Notes: generated from the sequence alone by a model not told the origin. DNA of 64,000 nucleotides from Sphingobium sp. MI1205 (GCF_001563285.1 NZ_CP005190.1:1-64000), one strand, 5' to 3'. Positions 28,035 to 35,837 are shown, counted from the first letter of the stretch. Program-made: numbers and translations.

Positions 28035-28472
28035 TTAATGGCGAGCGAATACGCGTTGGCCCGAAGGTCCGAACGCAACCACGACATAAGGCTGCGCCCG
28101 CTGACCAGTCACTTCCATGCCGGGCGAGCCGATCGGCATCCCTGAAACCGCAAGGCCACTTACGCCGCGGGGACGCTGCGCCAGGAGCCGCTTCATGTCG
28201 GCGATCGGCACATGGCCCTCGAAGACCAGACCATCGATCACCGCGGTGTGGCAGGAGGACAGCTGTTGCGGGACGCCCCGCGCGCGCTGGAAGGCTGCGC
28301 GTGAGCGATCATCCACGATGGTTACAGGGCGCCGGAACTGCGCGCGGACCTGCTCAGTCCATTTCTGGCAGCATCCGCATCCGGGGTCACGGTGCACCAG
28401 AATGGGCGCCGCAGCGGTCGCTGCGTTCGCGATGAACATTGCAGTGAGCGCCGCGATCGATTGCTTTCTCAA
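28035..28472 (-). CDS. DUF411-family periplasmic protein
   Basis: 145-residue exported protein of the DUF411 family, often found in copper islands. It has a signal peptide (residues 1-21), the motif RDPGCGCCQKW, and the later conserved SCHTAVIDGLVFEGHVP and GMPIGSPGME. TTG at 28472 is preceded by GGAGG at 8 bases and gives a normal signal peptide. It is the first gene after the ECF-type promoter at 28540-28566 and may be the head of a unit running to cusF at 20895. DUF411 proteins are thought to bind copper; mechanism unproven. Confidence 0.8.
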   Translation of the reverse strand: MRKQSIAALTAMFIANAATAAAPILVHRDPGCGCCQKWTEQVRAQFRRPVTIVDDRSRAAFQRARGVPQQLSSCHTAVIDGLVFEGHVPIADMKRLLAQRPRGVSGLAVSGMPIGSPGMEVTGQRAQPYVVVAFGPSGQRVFARH

Positions 28473-28539
28473 GTCACCGTCCTCCAAACCTCAGCCCGGT
28501 CCCTGCGCGTGATTGCCATGCTCGTACACATCTCCTGGG

Positions 28540-28566
28540 TATACGCACCAGGAAGACGGAGCCCTC
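28540..28566 (-). promoter_or_regulatory. Putative ECF-sigma promoter before the DUF411-cus block
   Basis: On the minus strand GAGGGC (28566-28561), 12 bp, then GTGCGTATA (28548-28540). The same pattern with the same 12-bp spacing occurs before copA (52201-52175), before the CnrYXH-like genes (53526-53500) and before copC (53552-53578). It lies 68 bp upstream of the DUF411 start. Confidence 0.6.
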
Positions 28567-28752
28567 ACATCTGCTCCAAAATTTCGCCGGTCGCACATTG
28601 ACGGCCTTTTTCTAATGTCAGGGCGACCGTTTGGTTTGCGCGGCCGACGTCGAGGACGTGTTTCTGGTATATGAGGTCGCGAACCCCTGACCTCATTGTG
28701 GAATTCGCCGAGCTCCGATTCAGGTGTAGAGAGATCCGCGCCGACGAGCCTA

Positions 28753-28868
28753 ATGGCTGCGCACACTACGTATATCGAGCTTGGACCAAGGACCATAGTC
28801 CTGACGACGAAGACCAGATCTTCCCCTCGAGAATCGAGCGGCAATATTCAACATTCTTCCAAGGAGTC
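28753..28868 (+). repeat. Duplicated promoter-leader segment, copy 1
   Basis: About 116 bp closely similar to 29777-29895. Shared blocks include CACTACGTATA, the dyad GGACCATAGTCC, TCTTCCCCTCGAGAA, ATCGAGCGGCA and AAGGAGTC up to the ribosome-binding site. The genes that follow the two copies (28873 and 29902) are unrelated, so the regulatory segment was copied without its gene. Confidence 0.8.
28782..28812 (+). promoter_or_regulatory. CueR-like MerR promoter with GGACCATAGTCC dyad
   Basis: A -35 TGGACC (28782-28787), 19-bp spacer containing the perfect dyad GGACCATAGTCC (28790-28801), and a -10-like ACGAAG (28807-28812). The dyad, its offset from the -35 and the 19-bp spacer match four other sites in the window. 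TACGTATAT lies 23 bp upstream of the dyad. Confidence 0.65.
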
Positions 28869-28872
28869 GAGT

Positions 28873-29157
28873 ATGACGAAGTTTCTCTCGATTGTGGCCA
28901 TGAGCTTGCTCTCAATCGGTTCGACCGCGAACGCGCAGGTTCGCACGAATACGAATCCGGTCGCCCAGGCACACGTTGCGGCCGAGACGGCCAAGCATGC
29001 CAAGCACGACAAGTCCGAACATTGCGATGCGATGGAGAAGTCCATGGGGACCAACCAACTGCACAGCCACGCGGAGGAAAAGGGCACGATTGCTCAGACT
29101 CCGATGAATCGTCAGCATGCCGACTGCCGGAAGATGATGAGGAAGAACAAGAAGTAG
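28873..29157 (+). CDS. Small secreted protein of a CxAMExxMG/PMNxxHxxC family
   Basis: 94 residues with a signal peptide (1-22, ending ANA). The mature part is His/Met-rich and contains CDAMEKSMG, LHSHAEEKG and PMNRQHADC. The same pattern (C-x-AME-x2-MG ... LH-x-H ... KG ... PMN-x2-H-x2-C) occurs in the lipoprotein at 31376, so the two are homologous. SD AAGGAG is 6 bp before the ATG at 28873. It is preceded by a CueR-like promoter. Role inferred: binding of Cu(I)/Ag(I) in the periplasm. I recognise no named family. Confidence 0.7.
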   Translation: MTKFLSIVAMSLLSIGSTANAQVRTNTNPVAQAHVAAETAKHAKHDKSEHCDAMEKSMGTNQLHSHAEEKGTIAQTPMNRQHADCRKMMRKNKK

Positions 29158-29175
29158 GTCGATCGGCTGATGACC

Positions 29176-29394
29176 TCATCTGGTATCGGGCACCGAATGT
29201 GTGTCATGGATGTGCGAACGTCCGGCGCCCGAACCACTCTGTCGATCCACGCATCGATAGCCACCGATTTTCCCGCCGTCGCGAGGCCAGCGCAGAAACA
29301 GCAGCACAACGTCGGCGAAGGCGATCAACAATCCGCCAAAGGCGAAGGTGGCGAGCCAGGGCGTATTGAGGTTCTCATGCTCGCTCCAATCCAT
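29176..29394 (-). CDS. Possible small membrane protein, uncertain
   Basis: 72-residue open frame whose first 40 residues contain one convincing membrane helix (WLATFAFGGLLIAFADVVLLFL) followed by RWPRDGGK. The remaining part looks like unselected sequence, and there is no clear ribosome-binding site. It is on the opposite strand to its neighbours in a 744-bp interval (29158-29901) that otherwise holds only the upstream region of the gene at 29902. It may be a small membrane protein or a remnant. Confidence 0.3.
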   Translation of the reverse strand: MDWSEHENLNTPWLATFAFGGLLIAFADVVLLFLRWPRDGGKIGGYRCVDRQSGSGAGRSHIHDTHSVPDTR

Positions 29395-29776
29395 GATGCG
29401 GAGCCCCCCGGGAATCGTAGAGTTGCCATGTCCCGGTCCTCAATCCCGCGACCTGCCGAAGGTGGAAACATAAATTCCCGTGTTGTCTTCGCATTCGCCC
29501 CTTATTCGCCAGGCACGCAGCCGGCCCTCGTATCCGACACTTGTGGGCGTCGCGCTGTAAAGCGGCATCGGTGACGCGTTCTTCACGCGTGGATCGATCA
29601 TCGACAGTGATGCGACTTCCGGGCAGTTGGCGGTGGAACAACGGCTCATCCACACGGATGATTTTAACCAGATCTGAACGGCCTTGCGACCATCTATTGG
29701 AAGCGGGCCTCTCCTATCGGCTGTAGAGGGCGGGCACATCTGAGCCTGCTTTACGGCGCGGTCACCAAATAGACCG

Positions 29777-29895
29777 ATGGCTGCGAACACTACGTATACC
29801 GAGCTGGGACCCGGGACCATAGTCCTGTTGGCGAAAAAACAAAATCTTCCCCTCGAGAAATCGAGCGGCAGCTTCCAACACTTTTTCAAGGAGTC
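29777..29895 (+). repeat. Duplicated promoter-leader segment, copy 2
   Basis: Second copy of the segment at 28753-28868, about 3 bp longer. TACGTATAC (29791-29799) is again exactly 23 bp upstream of the start of the dyad GGACCATAGTCC. It ends at the ribosome-binding site of the gene at 29902. Confidence 0.8.
29806..29836 (+). promoter_or_regulatory. CueR-like MerR promoter with GGACCATAGTCC dyad
   Basis: A -35-position GGGACC (29806-29811), dyad GGACCATAGTCC (29814-29825), 19-bp spacing and -10-position GCGAAA (29831-29836). The -35 departs from TTGACC, so basal activity would be low without an activator. Drives the gene at 29902. Confidence 0.62.
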
Positions 29896-29901
29896 AAGAC
29901 G

Positions 29902-30261
29902 ATGATGAAGAAGTCCATCATGGTTGCGCTGGCAGGCATCTCGATGCTCAGTGCTTCGCCGGTATTGGCACAGGGTATCGGTCACACCTGGTTCATGCGC
30001 GGTTCGATCGTCGGAACCGATACCAACGGAACGATCGTCTGCATCGGCAAGGCCGACGGCGTTGAGGTCGGGCAGACGCTTGAAGTCTATCGGGTTATCA
30101 ATCACCCCGGTCCTTCGAAAGGCGTGGCGCCGACCTATCATCGGCAGCTCATCGGCCACGTGACCGTCGACCACATCTACGACGATCACTTCGCGCATGT
30201 CTCGGTCAAGGACGGGGCGCCGGCCAAGCATGACATCGTCGAACTGCGCCGCAGCAACTGA
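29902..30261 (+). CDS. Small secreted beta-rich protein, paralogue 1 of 3
   Basis: 119 residues: signal peptide (1-23, ending VLA), then QGIGHTWFMRGSIVG, IVCIGKADGVEVGQTLEVYR, IGHVTVDHIYDDHFAHVSV and a KHDIVELRR end. Close paralogues are at 30376 and 38555. The alternation of short strands (G.V...G.v..GkadG...Gq.levYr ... .v.V..i....a.v.v..G....D.v.l) resembles an SH3-like or FlgT-C-like barrel; this is inference. The first copy is read from a CueR-like promoter and followed after 114 bp by the second. Conserved His and one Cys could bind metal. No family name known to me. Confidence 0.7.
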   Translation: MMKKSIMVALAGISMLSASPVLAQGIGHTWFMRGSIVGTDTNGTIVCIGKADGVEVGQTLEVYRVINHPGPSKGVAPTYHRQLIGHVTVDHIYDDHFAHVSVKDGAPAKHDIVELRRSN

Positions 30262-30375
30262 CACGTTCTCGGCGCCGGCCCGAGCTGTGGCCGGGGCTGA
30301 ACCGTCCAAAGCTGTGAGAACGGCATTGCCGGCGGCGGCTTATGGGTTTGCACCAAGCTAAGACAGGAGTTCGAT

Positions 30376-30732
30376 ATGAAAGCAGTGATGCTTGCAGCAG
30401 CAGCGGGGTTGGCTCTGCTATCGGCAGTCCCGGCGGGCGCGCAAGGAATTGGCCACACATGGTTCATGCGCGGTTCGATCGTGGGTATTGATGAAGGTGG
30501 CCCGGTTGTATGCATCGGTAAAGCCGATGGTGCGGAAGTCGGTCAGGTTCTCGACGTGTATCGGAACGTCCCCGTACCGGGCGGCTCTTACAAGGGGACG
30601 GGACCCGCGTTCCGCCGGCAATTCGTGGGTCATGTGAGGGTCGATCATATCTACGACGATCACTTTGCCCATGTCAGCGTGGCCGACGGCAAACCCGCGA
30701 AGCATGACATCGTTGAGCTTCGTAGGGACTAA
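30376..30732 (+). CDS. Small secreted beta-rich protein, paralogue 2 of 3
   Basis: 118 residues: signal peptide (1-22, ending AGA) followed by QGIGHTWFMRGSIVG, VVCIGKADGAEVGQVLDVYR, VGHVRVDHIYDDHFAHVSV, KHDIVELRRD. It is about two-thirds identical to the 29902 product by eye; the least similar parts are the signal peptide and the loop between YR and the FRRQ/YHRQ segment. SD AGGAG lies 7 bp before the ATG. It probably shares the promoter of the first copy and stands upstream of the MerR gene at 30901. Confidence 0.7.
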   Translation: MKAVMLAAAAGLALLSAVPAGAQGIGHTWFMRGSIVGIDEGGPVVCIGKADGAEVGQVLDVYRNVPVPGGSYKGTGPAFRRQFVGHVRVDHIYDDHFAHVSVADGKPAKHDIVELRRD

Positions 30733-30856
30733 CGAGTCCTTGCCTTCTCGCACTGCGGCCTGTCCCTGGCAGGTGTTCCACCATCGGGGCAGGTACGTAG
30801 TCGCCGCGGAGCAGCGATTGCTCTGCAACCGGGAAGAAAAAGGGCCGCAATTCTTC

Positions 30857-30887
30857 TTGACCCTGGACCACGGTCCAACCTGCAAGA
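30857..30887 (+). promoter_or_regulatory. CueR-like MerR promoter of the electron-transfer operon
   Basis: Consensus -35 TTGACC (30857-30862), 19-bp spacer with the dyad GGACCACGGTCC (30865-30876), and -10 GCAAGA (30882-30887). It lies 13 bp before the MerR gene at 30901, so this regulator is probably autoregulated, and the genes to 36278 are likely transcribed from it. Confidence 0.75.
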
Positions 30888-30900
30888 TCGAGCGGATGTC

Positions 30901-31353
30901 ATGGGCACCTTTAAGATTGGCGAGCTCGCCGCGGCGGCGGGCGTGGGACGTGATACGATCCGATATTATGAACGGAGCGGACTGCTCCCTGCGCCGGATC
31001 GGACTGCCGCTGGCTACCGCCTTTACGGGGATGCCGACCTGGATCGGCTCAACTTCATCCGCTCTGCTCAGGAACTCGGCTTCACGCTGGAGCAGTCGCG
31101 GCAGCTCCTCACACTCCAGGCTTCGGATACCGCAACCGCGGCAGCCGTCCTTGAGATTACGCTTGCCAAGATCAGCGAAGCGGAAAGCCGCGTCAGACGA
31201 CTCTCGCATATTCGGGATATCCTTCGCGAGCTCGCTGAGGAGTGCCCTGGCGAAGTTCCGGCGTCCGACTGTCCCATTCTCGTCTATCTCGCGGCGAAAC
31301 GTAGTTCGCGCCGCGACGAAGCAATCAAGGAAAAATCGCTGCGGGAGCAGTAA
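30901..31353 (+). CDS. MerR-family regulator, CueR-like
   Basis: 150-residue MerR-family protein. It has an N-terminal winged helix (FKIGELAAAAGVGRDTIRYYE), a coiled dimer helix and a C-terminal metal loop with Cys115 and Cys124 (CPGEVPASDC). There is no cysteine at the position (about 77) that divalent-metal sensors use, so it resembles the Cu(I)/Ag(I) branch. The loop has eight residues between the cysteines, one more than CueR. It heads an operon of a small lipoprotein, a Met/His-rich lipoprotein and the electron-transfer genes, and is a candidate regulator for the five GGACCATRGTCC promoters. Confidence 0.82.
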   Translation: MGTFKIGELAAAAGVGRDTIRYYERSGLLPAPDRTAAGYRLYGDADLDRLNFIRSAQELGFTLEQSRQLLTLQASDTATAAAVLEITLAKISEAESRVRRLSHIRDILRELAEECPGEVPASDCPILVYLAAKRSSRRDEAIKEKSLREQ

Positions 31354-31375
31354 CCGTTATCAGGAAGGGAGCACC

Positions 31376-31594
31376 ATGAAGACATGTATTTTCGTCGCAG
31401 CAGCGCCAATAATGTTCCTTGCGGCTTGCGTAACGACGCCGCCCACATCGGCGCAGATTGAAAGCTGCAGGGCCATGGAAGGGCAGATGGGCCTGCAGAC
31501 GCTTCACGACCACAACGAGATGAAAGGGCAGGGGCGTAATCCCATGAACTTGTCACACGAGCGCTGCCAACAGATTCTGCACGACGCTCAATGA
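31376..31594 (+). CDS. Small lipoprotein of the CxAMExxMG/PMNxxHxxC family
   Basis: 72 residues with a lipoprotein signal (lipobox LAAC, Cys18). The mature part has CRAMEGQMG, LHDHNEMKG and PMNLSHERC, the same spaced Cys, Met and His pattern as the secreted protein at 28873. SD AGGAAGGGA precedes the ATG at 31376; the longer frame upstream overlaps the MerR gene and is a shadow. Starts 22 bp after merR. Likely a periplasmic soft-metal-binding protein; no named family known to me. Confidence 0.68.
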   Translation: MKTCIFVAAAPIMFLAACVTTPPTSAQIESCRAMEGQMGLQTLHDHNEMKGQGRNPMNLSHERCQQILHDAQ

Positions 31595-31648
31595 ATTCAT
31601 CCGGGTGACACATAGCCACTACGTCTTTCCTTCAAGAGGAGAAGCACC

Positions 31649-31993
31649 ATGAACCTCAAAGACAATCTGCTGCCTCGCACGATCGGATGGAGCTTCGTGC
31701 TGACGGCCGCGCTCGCCTTGTCGGCGTGTGACCGCAAGAGCGAACAGACCTTGCCTGCAGCGAGCAACGCAGCGACCGACTCCGCCGTACTCCCCGCCGT
31801 CGTGACCGATAATGGCAGCGACGCCCCGACCGACGCGAACAGCGACTATCCCCGGGACGATCATGAAGCGATGGAACGCCATCATCGGCAGGCCATGGAC
31901 CATGATGCAATGCGCGCCGGCGGCGCGAACCAGAGCGCTCCGGCGCCCGATCCGGCGCCGACGAATTCAGCGATGCCGATGAAGGACATGTAG
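31649..31993 (+). CDS. Met/His-containing lipoprotein, unknown family
   Basis: 114-residue lipoprotein (lipobox LSAC, Cys27) with a low-complexity mature part rich in Asp, Ala, His and Met (DDHEAMERHHRQAMDHDAM; C-terminal NSAMPMKDM). SD AGAGGAG precedes the ATG. It lies between the small lipoprotein and the reductase gene, with 54- and 27-bp gaps. Composition suggests binding of Cu or Ag ions at the outer or inner membrane; no family recognised. Confidence 0.6.
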   Translation: MNLKDNLLPRTIGWSFVLTAALALSACDRKSEQTLPAASNAATDSAVLPAVVTDNGSDAPTDANSDYPRDDHEAMERHHRQAMDHDAMRAGGANQSAPAPDPAPTNSAMPMKDM

Positions 31994-32020
31994 GGCGCAA
32001 GAAAAAAAAGGGAAGAGAGG

Positions 32021-33943
32021 ATGCGTAACCGGATGGGCCTTCGCCGCTGGAGCCTTTGGCTCGCGCTCGCCCTGAGCCTGTCCGCGAGCGCCCAGGCGCA
32101 GGAGGGCGAGGATCATGCCGCCCACCATGGCGGCGGAGGCGACGCCTCGATGTCGGCCGACGGGGCGATGTCCGCCCCCTCGGCGCCGGGTTCGTCCGAC
32201 ATGGCGAAGATGATGAACCCCATGATGGATCGCATGATCAACGGCGAGGGGGAAAATGAGCACGGCCACGACTCTCGCCGTGCGGCCTTCTTCTCCCAGC
32301 TGCTCGCCTTTCCGGTGCTCGATGAAGCCGCCCGGCAGCGTGTCGCGGCGCAGGCCCGCGACCGGGTGAGCACAGGCCTGGCATTGATCAATGCCGCATC
32401 CGCCGAAGGCGCGCGCGCAACGACGATCTCGGCCCGGCTGAATGCAGCTCAGCGTATGCGCGAGGGCACGGACCTGTTCCGCGCTGGCTCTGCCGCACAG
32501 GCCGCGATCGGGGGGCTCCAGCCGCCGCGCGAGGTCGCCCTCTCCTGGTTTCGCGATCAGCTTGACATCGACCAGGCCGCGCCCGGCCATGCCGATCACT
32601 GGTTCGGCATCTCGCCCTCGCACCTCCTTCTCATGCTGTTCCTGGGACTGGTCAGCGCGACGCTGATCGCGCTACAGATCTTCCGCCTTCGGCGTATCGC
32701 GGTGATCGCCGGTGCGGTCGCCAGCGGCAAGGCGTCGGCAAAGCCGGAGCCGACGGCTGCTCCCCCCACTGCGAAGCTCCCGCCCGCGCCTGCACCCATT
32801 GCCGACAGCGCAGGCCTCGCGCCGAGCAATGCCGCCGCGCCCGCCGGGGCTTCGCTGCGCAAGCCCAAAAGCTGGGCAGGGCAGCTGCGCGTGGTCCAGA
32901 TCGTACGAGAGACGCCGACGGTCCTGACGTTCCGCCTTGCGGACCCGAGTGCCGACCGGCTGCCGTTCGACTTCCTGCCGGGCCAGTTCCTGCAGGTCGA
33001 GGTAGAGCCCGAAGCGGGCAAGACCGCGCGCCGTTCCTACACGATCGCCTCTTCGCCGACTCAGCGGGCCTATGTAGAGCTGACGGTTAAGCGCGAGGAG
33101 CAGGGCGTGGTCTCGCGACACCTGCACGACAAGGTCGTCGCCGACGATCTGCTGAAGGTCAGCGGACCGTTCGGCGCCTTCACCTTCACGGGAACGGATG
33201 CCGAGAGCATCGTGCTGATCGCGGGCGGGGTCGGCATCACACCGATGATGTCGGTGCTGCGCTATCTCACCGACACCGCGTGGAAGGGCGATATCTTCTT
33301 CTTCTACGGCGCACGGTCGACCGAGGAATTCGTGTTCCGCGACGAACTCGAGCGGCTCGAACGCCGTTTTCCCAACCTCCATGTCGTCGCCGCGATGCAG
33401 CGCGCGCCCGGCACCGTCTGGATGGGCCCCGAAGGGCCGATCACCCGCGAGATGATCCTGGCCGCGGTGCCGGAGATCGCGAGCCGGCGGATCCATATGT
33501 GCGGCCCGCCGGCGATGATGGGCGCGATGCGCGGCGTGCTGGCGGAGCTCGGCGTCCCCGAAGCGCAGCTGCACACCGAGGCGTTCGGTCCGGCCTCGCT
33601 GCCGGCCGACCCCGAGGGTCTCGAGGTCAAGCCCGCGCCCGCGCCAGCGGATAAGGCGTCCCCGACTGTTGAGGTGGCGCCGAGCACGGTGACCTTCTCC
33701 GTGTCGGGCGTGTCGGCGGCCTTGCCCGCGGACGAGACCGTGCTCGAGGCGGCCGAGGGCGCGGGCGTCGAGATCCCCTATGCTTGCCGTGCGGGCACAT
33801 GCGGCGCCTGCGTGGTCAAGCTGTTGCAGGGCGAGGTGACGATGGAGGTCGAGTCCGGCCTTGCGCCCGCCGACAAGGCGCAGGGCTATGTGCTGGCGTG
33901 CCAGGCGAAGGGGACGGGCACGCCGCTCGTGGTCGAAGCCTGA
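32021..33943 (+). CDS. Membrane-anchored FAD/NAD(P)H reductase with C-terminal 2Fe-2S ferredoxin
   Basis: 640 residues in this order: signal peptide (1-27), periplasmic Met/His-rich and helical domain (28-200), one membrane helix (about 201-222), Ala/Pro-rich linker, a ferredoxin-reductase module with the flavin motif RRSYTIAS (337-344) and nucleotide motif AGGVGITPMM (401-410), CGPPAMM, and a plant-type 2Fe-2S ferredoxin with Cys589, Cys594, Cys597 and Cys627. The topology puts the redox domains in the cytoplasm. Its stop overlaps the next gene (TGATG). Inferred role: NAD(P)H dehydrogenase feeding electrons to the di-heme membrane protein. The reductase itself resembles benzoate/phenol-oxygenase reductases, but no oxygenase is present. 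Confidence 0.8.
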   Translation: MRNRMGLRRWSLWLALALSLSASAQAQEGEDHAAHHGGGGDASMSADGAMSAPSAPGSSDMAKMMNPMMDRMINGEGENEHGHDSRRAAFFSQLLAFPVLDEAARQRVAAQARDRVSTGLALINAASAEGARATTISARLNAAQRMREGTDLFRAGSAAQAAIGGLQPPREVALSWFRDQLDIDQAAPGHADHWFGISPSHLLLMLFLGLVSATLIALQIFRLRRIAVIAGAVASGKASAKPEPTAAPPTAKLPPAPAPIADSAGLAPSNAAAPAGASLRKPKSWAGQLRVVQIVRETPTVLTFRLADPSADRLPFDFLPGQFLQVEVEPEAGKTARRSYTIASSPTQRAYVELTVKREEQGVVSRHLHDKVVADDLLKVSGPFGAFTFTGTDAESIVLIAGGVGITPMMSVLRYLTDTAWKGDIFFFYGARSTEEFVFRDELERLERRFPNLHVVAAMQRAPGTVWMGPEGPITREMILAAVPEIASRRIHMCGPPAMMGAMRGVLAELGVPEAQLHTEAFGPASLPADPEGLEVKPAPAPADKASPTVEVAPSTVTFSVSGVSAALPADETVLEAAEGAGVEIPYACRAGTCGACVVKLLQGEVTMEVESGLAPADKAQGYVLACQAKGTGTPLVVEA

Positions 33944-34671
33944 TGCGCGAACGCAGCGACATCGCCGTCGGCCTGCTGGTCGCGTTCCTGCTGCTGTTCC
34001 CGTTCGGCTATCTCGTGCACGTGTCGCCCCGCTTTCCGGGTAGCCTCGCTGGCGGGATCATCGGGATCGCAGCGCTCGTGCTGATGCTGCTGACGCTTCC
34101 CTATGTCGCGGCCAAGCACATCGCCTGGGTCGACAAAGTGCTCTCCCGGCTCGTCAGCAAGCCTACCCTGCTCGCCATCCACATCTATGCCGGCGTGCTG
34201 GCGCCGATCCTGGGTCTGGTCCACGCCGCGCACAAGCTCGAAAGCCCGGTCGGACTGCTTCTGACCGTCCTCCTGCTGATGACGGTCATCACCGGCTTCA
34301 TCGGCCGCTACCTGCTTGCCCAGCTTGGTCGGGCGCTGCGCGGACGCAGGTCGGAACTGGCCTCGCTTCGCGCCGCCTTCCTCGAGGAGCCGGCGGCGCC
34401 GACGCAGGCCGATACCGCAGCCCCGCCGCTGTCGGGCTGGAAGCGCTATCTGTTCGTCGCCGGGGATGCGTCCGCGGGCCAGCGCCCCCAGGACAAGGCG
34501 GGGATCGCCGCAGCGCTGGCCGATACCGAATTCGCGATCCGCGCCGAAGAGGCGACCAACACCCTGTTCGTGCGATGGCGGATCCTGCACATCCTGCTGG
34601 GCTGTCTCATCTTCGCGCTGCTCGCGCTCCATGTCGGCGCGGCGCTCTATTACGGGCTGCGCTGGCTATGA
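33943..34671 (+). CDS. Di-heme b-type membrane protein, predicted electron conduit
   Basis: 242 residues with about five membrane helices (8-28, 36-57, 75-96, 103-123, 213-236) and a soluble loop (about 130-210). Two helices each carry a His-x13-His pair: His80/His94 and His216/His230. Two stacked H-x13-H pairs are the ligand pattern of bis-heme b cytochromes such as bc1 cytochrome b and the NOX/ferric-reductase group. It overlaps the reductase gene (ATGA-type) and the heptaheme gene. Inferred role: moving electrons across the inner membrane. No named family recognised. Confidence 0.7.
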   Translation: MRERSDIAVGLLVAFLLLFPFGYLVHVSPRFPGSLAGGIIGIAALVLMLLTLPYVAAKHIAWVDKVLSRLVSKPTLLAIHIYAGVLAPILGLVHAAHKLESPVGLLLTVLLLMTVITGFIGRYLLAQLGRALRGRRSELASLRAAFLEEPAAPTQADTAAPPLSGWKRYLFVAGDASAGQRPQDKAGIAAALADTEFAIRAEEATNTLFVRWRILHILLGCLIFALLALHVGAALYYGLRWL

Positions 34672-35390
34672 GCTGGCAGCGTCTTTCCTACGCCGTCTTC
34701 ATCGCAGCCCTGCTGGTGATGGTCGCCGCGGTCGCAATCCGGATGCGATCGGACGCGCCGAGGGATGCCGGCCTGGTGGCGCAGCTCGTCTCGCCCGGCC
34801 CGCTCTCGAGCGCGCACCAGTCCTTCGCCGGCCAATGCACGGCCTGCCACACGCCGGGCAAGGGCGTCGAAACCCGGACCTGTCTCACCTGCCATGCGGG
34901 CACGGATTTCGGGACGAAGCAGTCGACTCAGTTCCACGCGAAAGCGACGCAGTGCACCTCCTGCCACGTCGAACATGAGGGAGAGCGCGGCATCATCCGC
35001 ATGGATCACGCCGCCTTGCTCGACATGGCAAAGTGGCGGCAGCCTTCGGCGGGCATGTCGACAAACACTAGAAGCCTGACTCCCGAGACCGCGCTCAATT
35101 GCGCGAGCTGCCATGCGTTCCGCGATCCGCACCAGGCCCTGTTCGGCACCGACTGCGCGAGCTGCCACAAGACCGACAGCTGGAAGATCGTCAATTATCG
35201 CCATCCATCGGTCAATTCGACGCAGTGCGCCGAGTGCCACAAGGCGCCACCCAGTCACTTCATGGAGCATTTCAGCATGGTCTCGCAGCGCGCAGCCGGA
35301 TCGAAAGCGCGCGTCGACCAATGCTATGCCTGTCACGCCACCGACAGCTTCAACAATATCCGCAAGCGAGGCTGGTATGATCACCATTGA
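34668..35390 (+). CDS. Membrane-anchored heptaheme cytochrome c
   Basis: 240 residues: an N-terminal uncleaved anchor (about 7-25) and a periplasmic part with seven CxxCH heme sites at 57, 72, 96, 145, 163, 187 and 219, plus extra His residues (for example DPH, FH, RHP, SHFMEHF) that may be sixth ligands. Spacing resembles cytochrome c3/c7-type multiheme proteins. Start ATG 34668 overlaps the stop of the di-heme gene. Inferred role: electron acceptor on the periplasmic side and possible reductase of a metal ion such as Cu(II). The terminal substrate is not visible in the sequence. Confidence 0.85.
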   Translation: MSWQRLSYAVFIAALLVMVAAVAIRMRSDAPRDAGLVAQLVSPGPLSSAHQSFAGQCTACHTPGKGVETRTCLTCHAGTDFGTKQSTQFHAKATQCTSCHVEHEGERGIIRMDHAALLDMAKWRQPSAGMSTNTRSLTPETALNCASCHAFRDPHQALFGTDCASCHKTDSWKIVNYRHPSVNSTQCAECHKAPPSHFMEHFSMVSQRAAGSKARVDQCYACHATDSFNNIRKRGWYDHH

Positions 35391-35823
35391 GGCCGACTGG
35401 CTGAGCGCCTTCTTCCGGCTTGCGGTGATCGGCCTGGAACTGGCGGGCACGCTGACCATCCTCGTCGGCGCGGGGCTCGCAACCTTTCTGTTTGCGCGGC
35501 GGGCGAGGGCGGGCGACCGGACCGAGGCCTATAGCGCGTTCCGCTCGGCGCTCGGCCGCAGCATCCTGCTCGGTTTGGAATTTCTGGTCGCCGGCGACAT
35601 CGTCAAGTCGCTGGTGATCAACCCGACGCTCGACGATCTCATCGTGCTGGCCGGGCTTGTGCTGGTGCGGACCTTCCTGAGCATCTCGCTTGGGGTCGAG
35701 ATCAACGGCCACTGGCCTTGGGAGGAAACCCGGATGGCGCGGGAGAAGGCGCGTGCTGCGGCGTTGGATGGGTCGCCTATGACGGCTGAGGCCGCCGGAC
35801 GCGGCGCAGCGCTCAAGGGATAG
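35377..35823 (+). CDS. DUF1622-family membrane protein
   Basis: 148 residues with three membrane helices (about 11-38, 58-80, 85-105) and the family stretch GLEFLVAGDIVKSLVINPTL followed by RTFLSISLGVEINGHWPWE. The start ATG at 35377 lies inside the 3' end of the heptaheme gene (14-bp overlap), so it is translationally coupled. DUF1622 proteins are widespread and uncharacterised; here the gene belongs to the electron-transfer operon. Confidence 0.82.
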   Translation: MITIEADWLSAFFRLAVIGLELAGTLTILVGAGLATFLFARRARAGDRTEAYSAFRSALGRSILLGLEFLVAGDIVKSLVINPTLDDLIVLAGLVLVRTFLSISLGVEINGHWPWEETRMAREKARAAALDGSPMTAEAAGRGAALKG

Positions 35824-35837
35824 CAGATGGGAGGTGC

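Noticed and set aside
29440-30309. 289-codon minus-strand open frame
   Set aside because: It is antisense to the secreted protein at 29902 and its duplicated promoter, and shows no domain. The same applies to 30418-31209 opposite the second paralogue.
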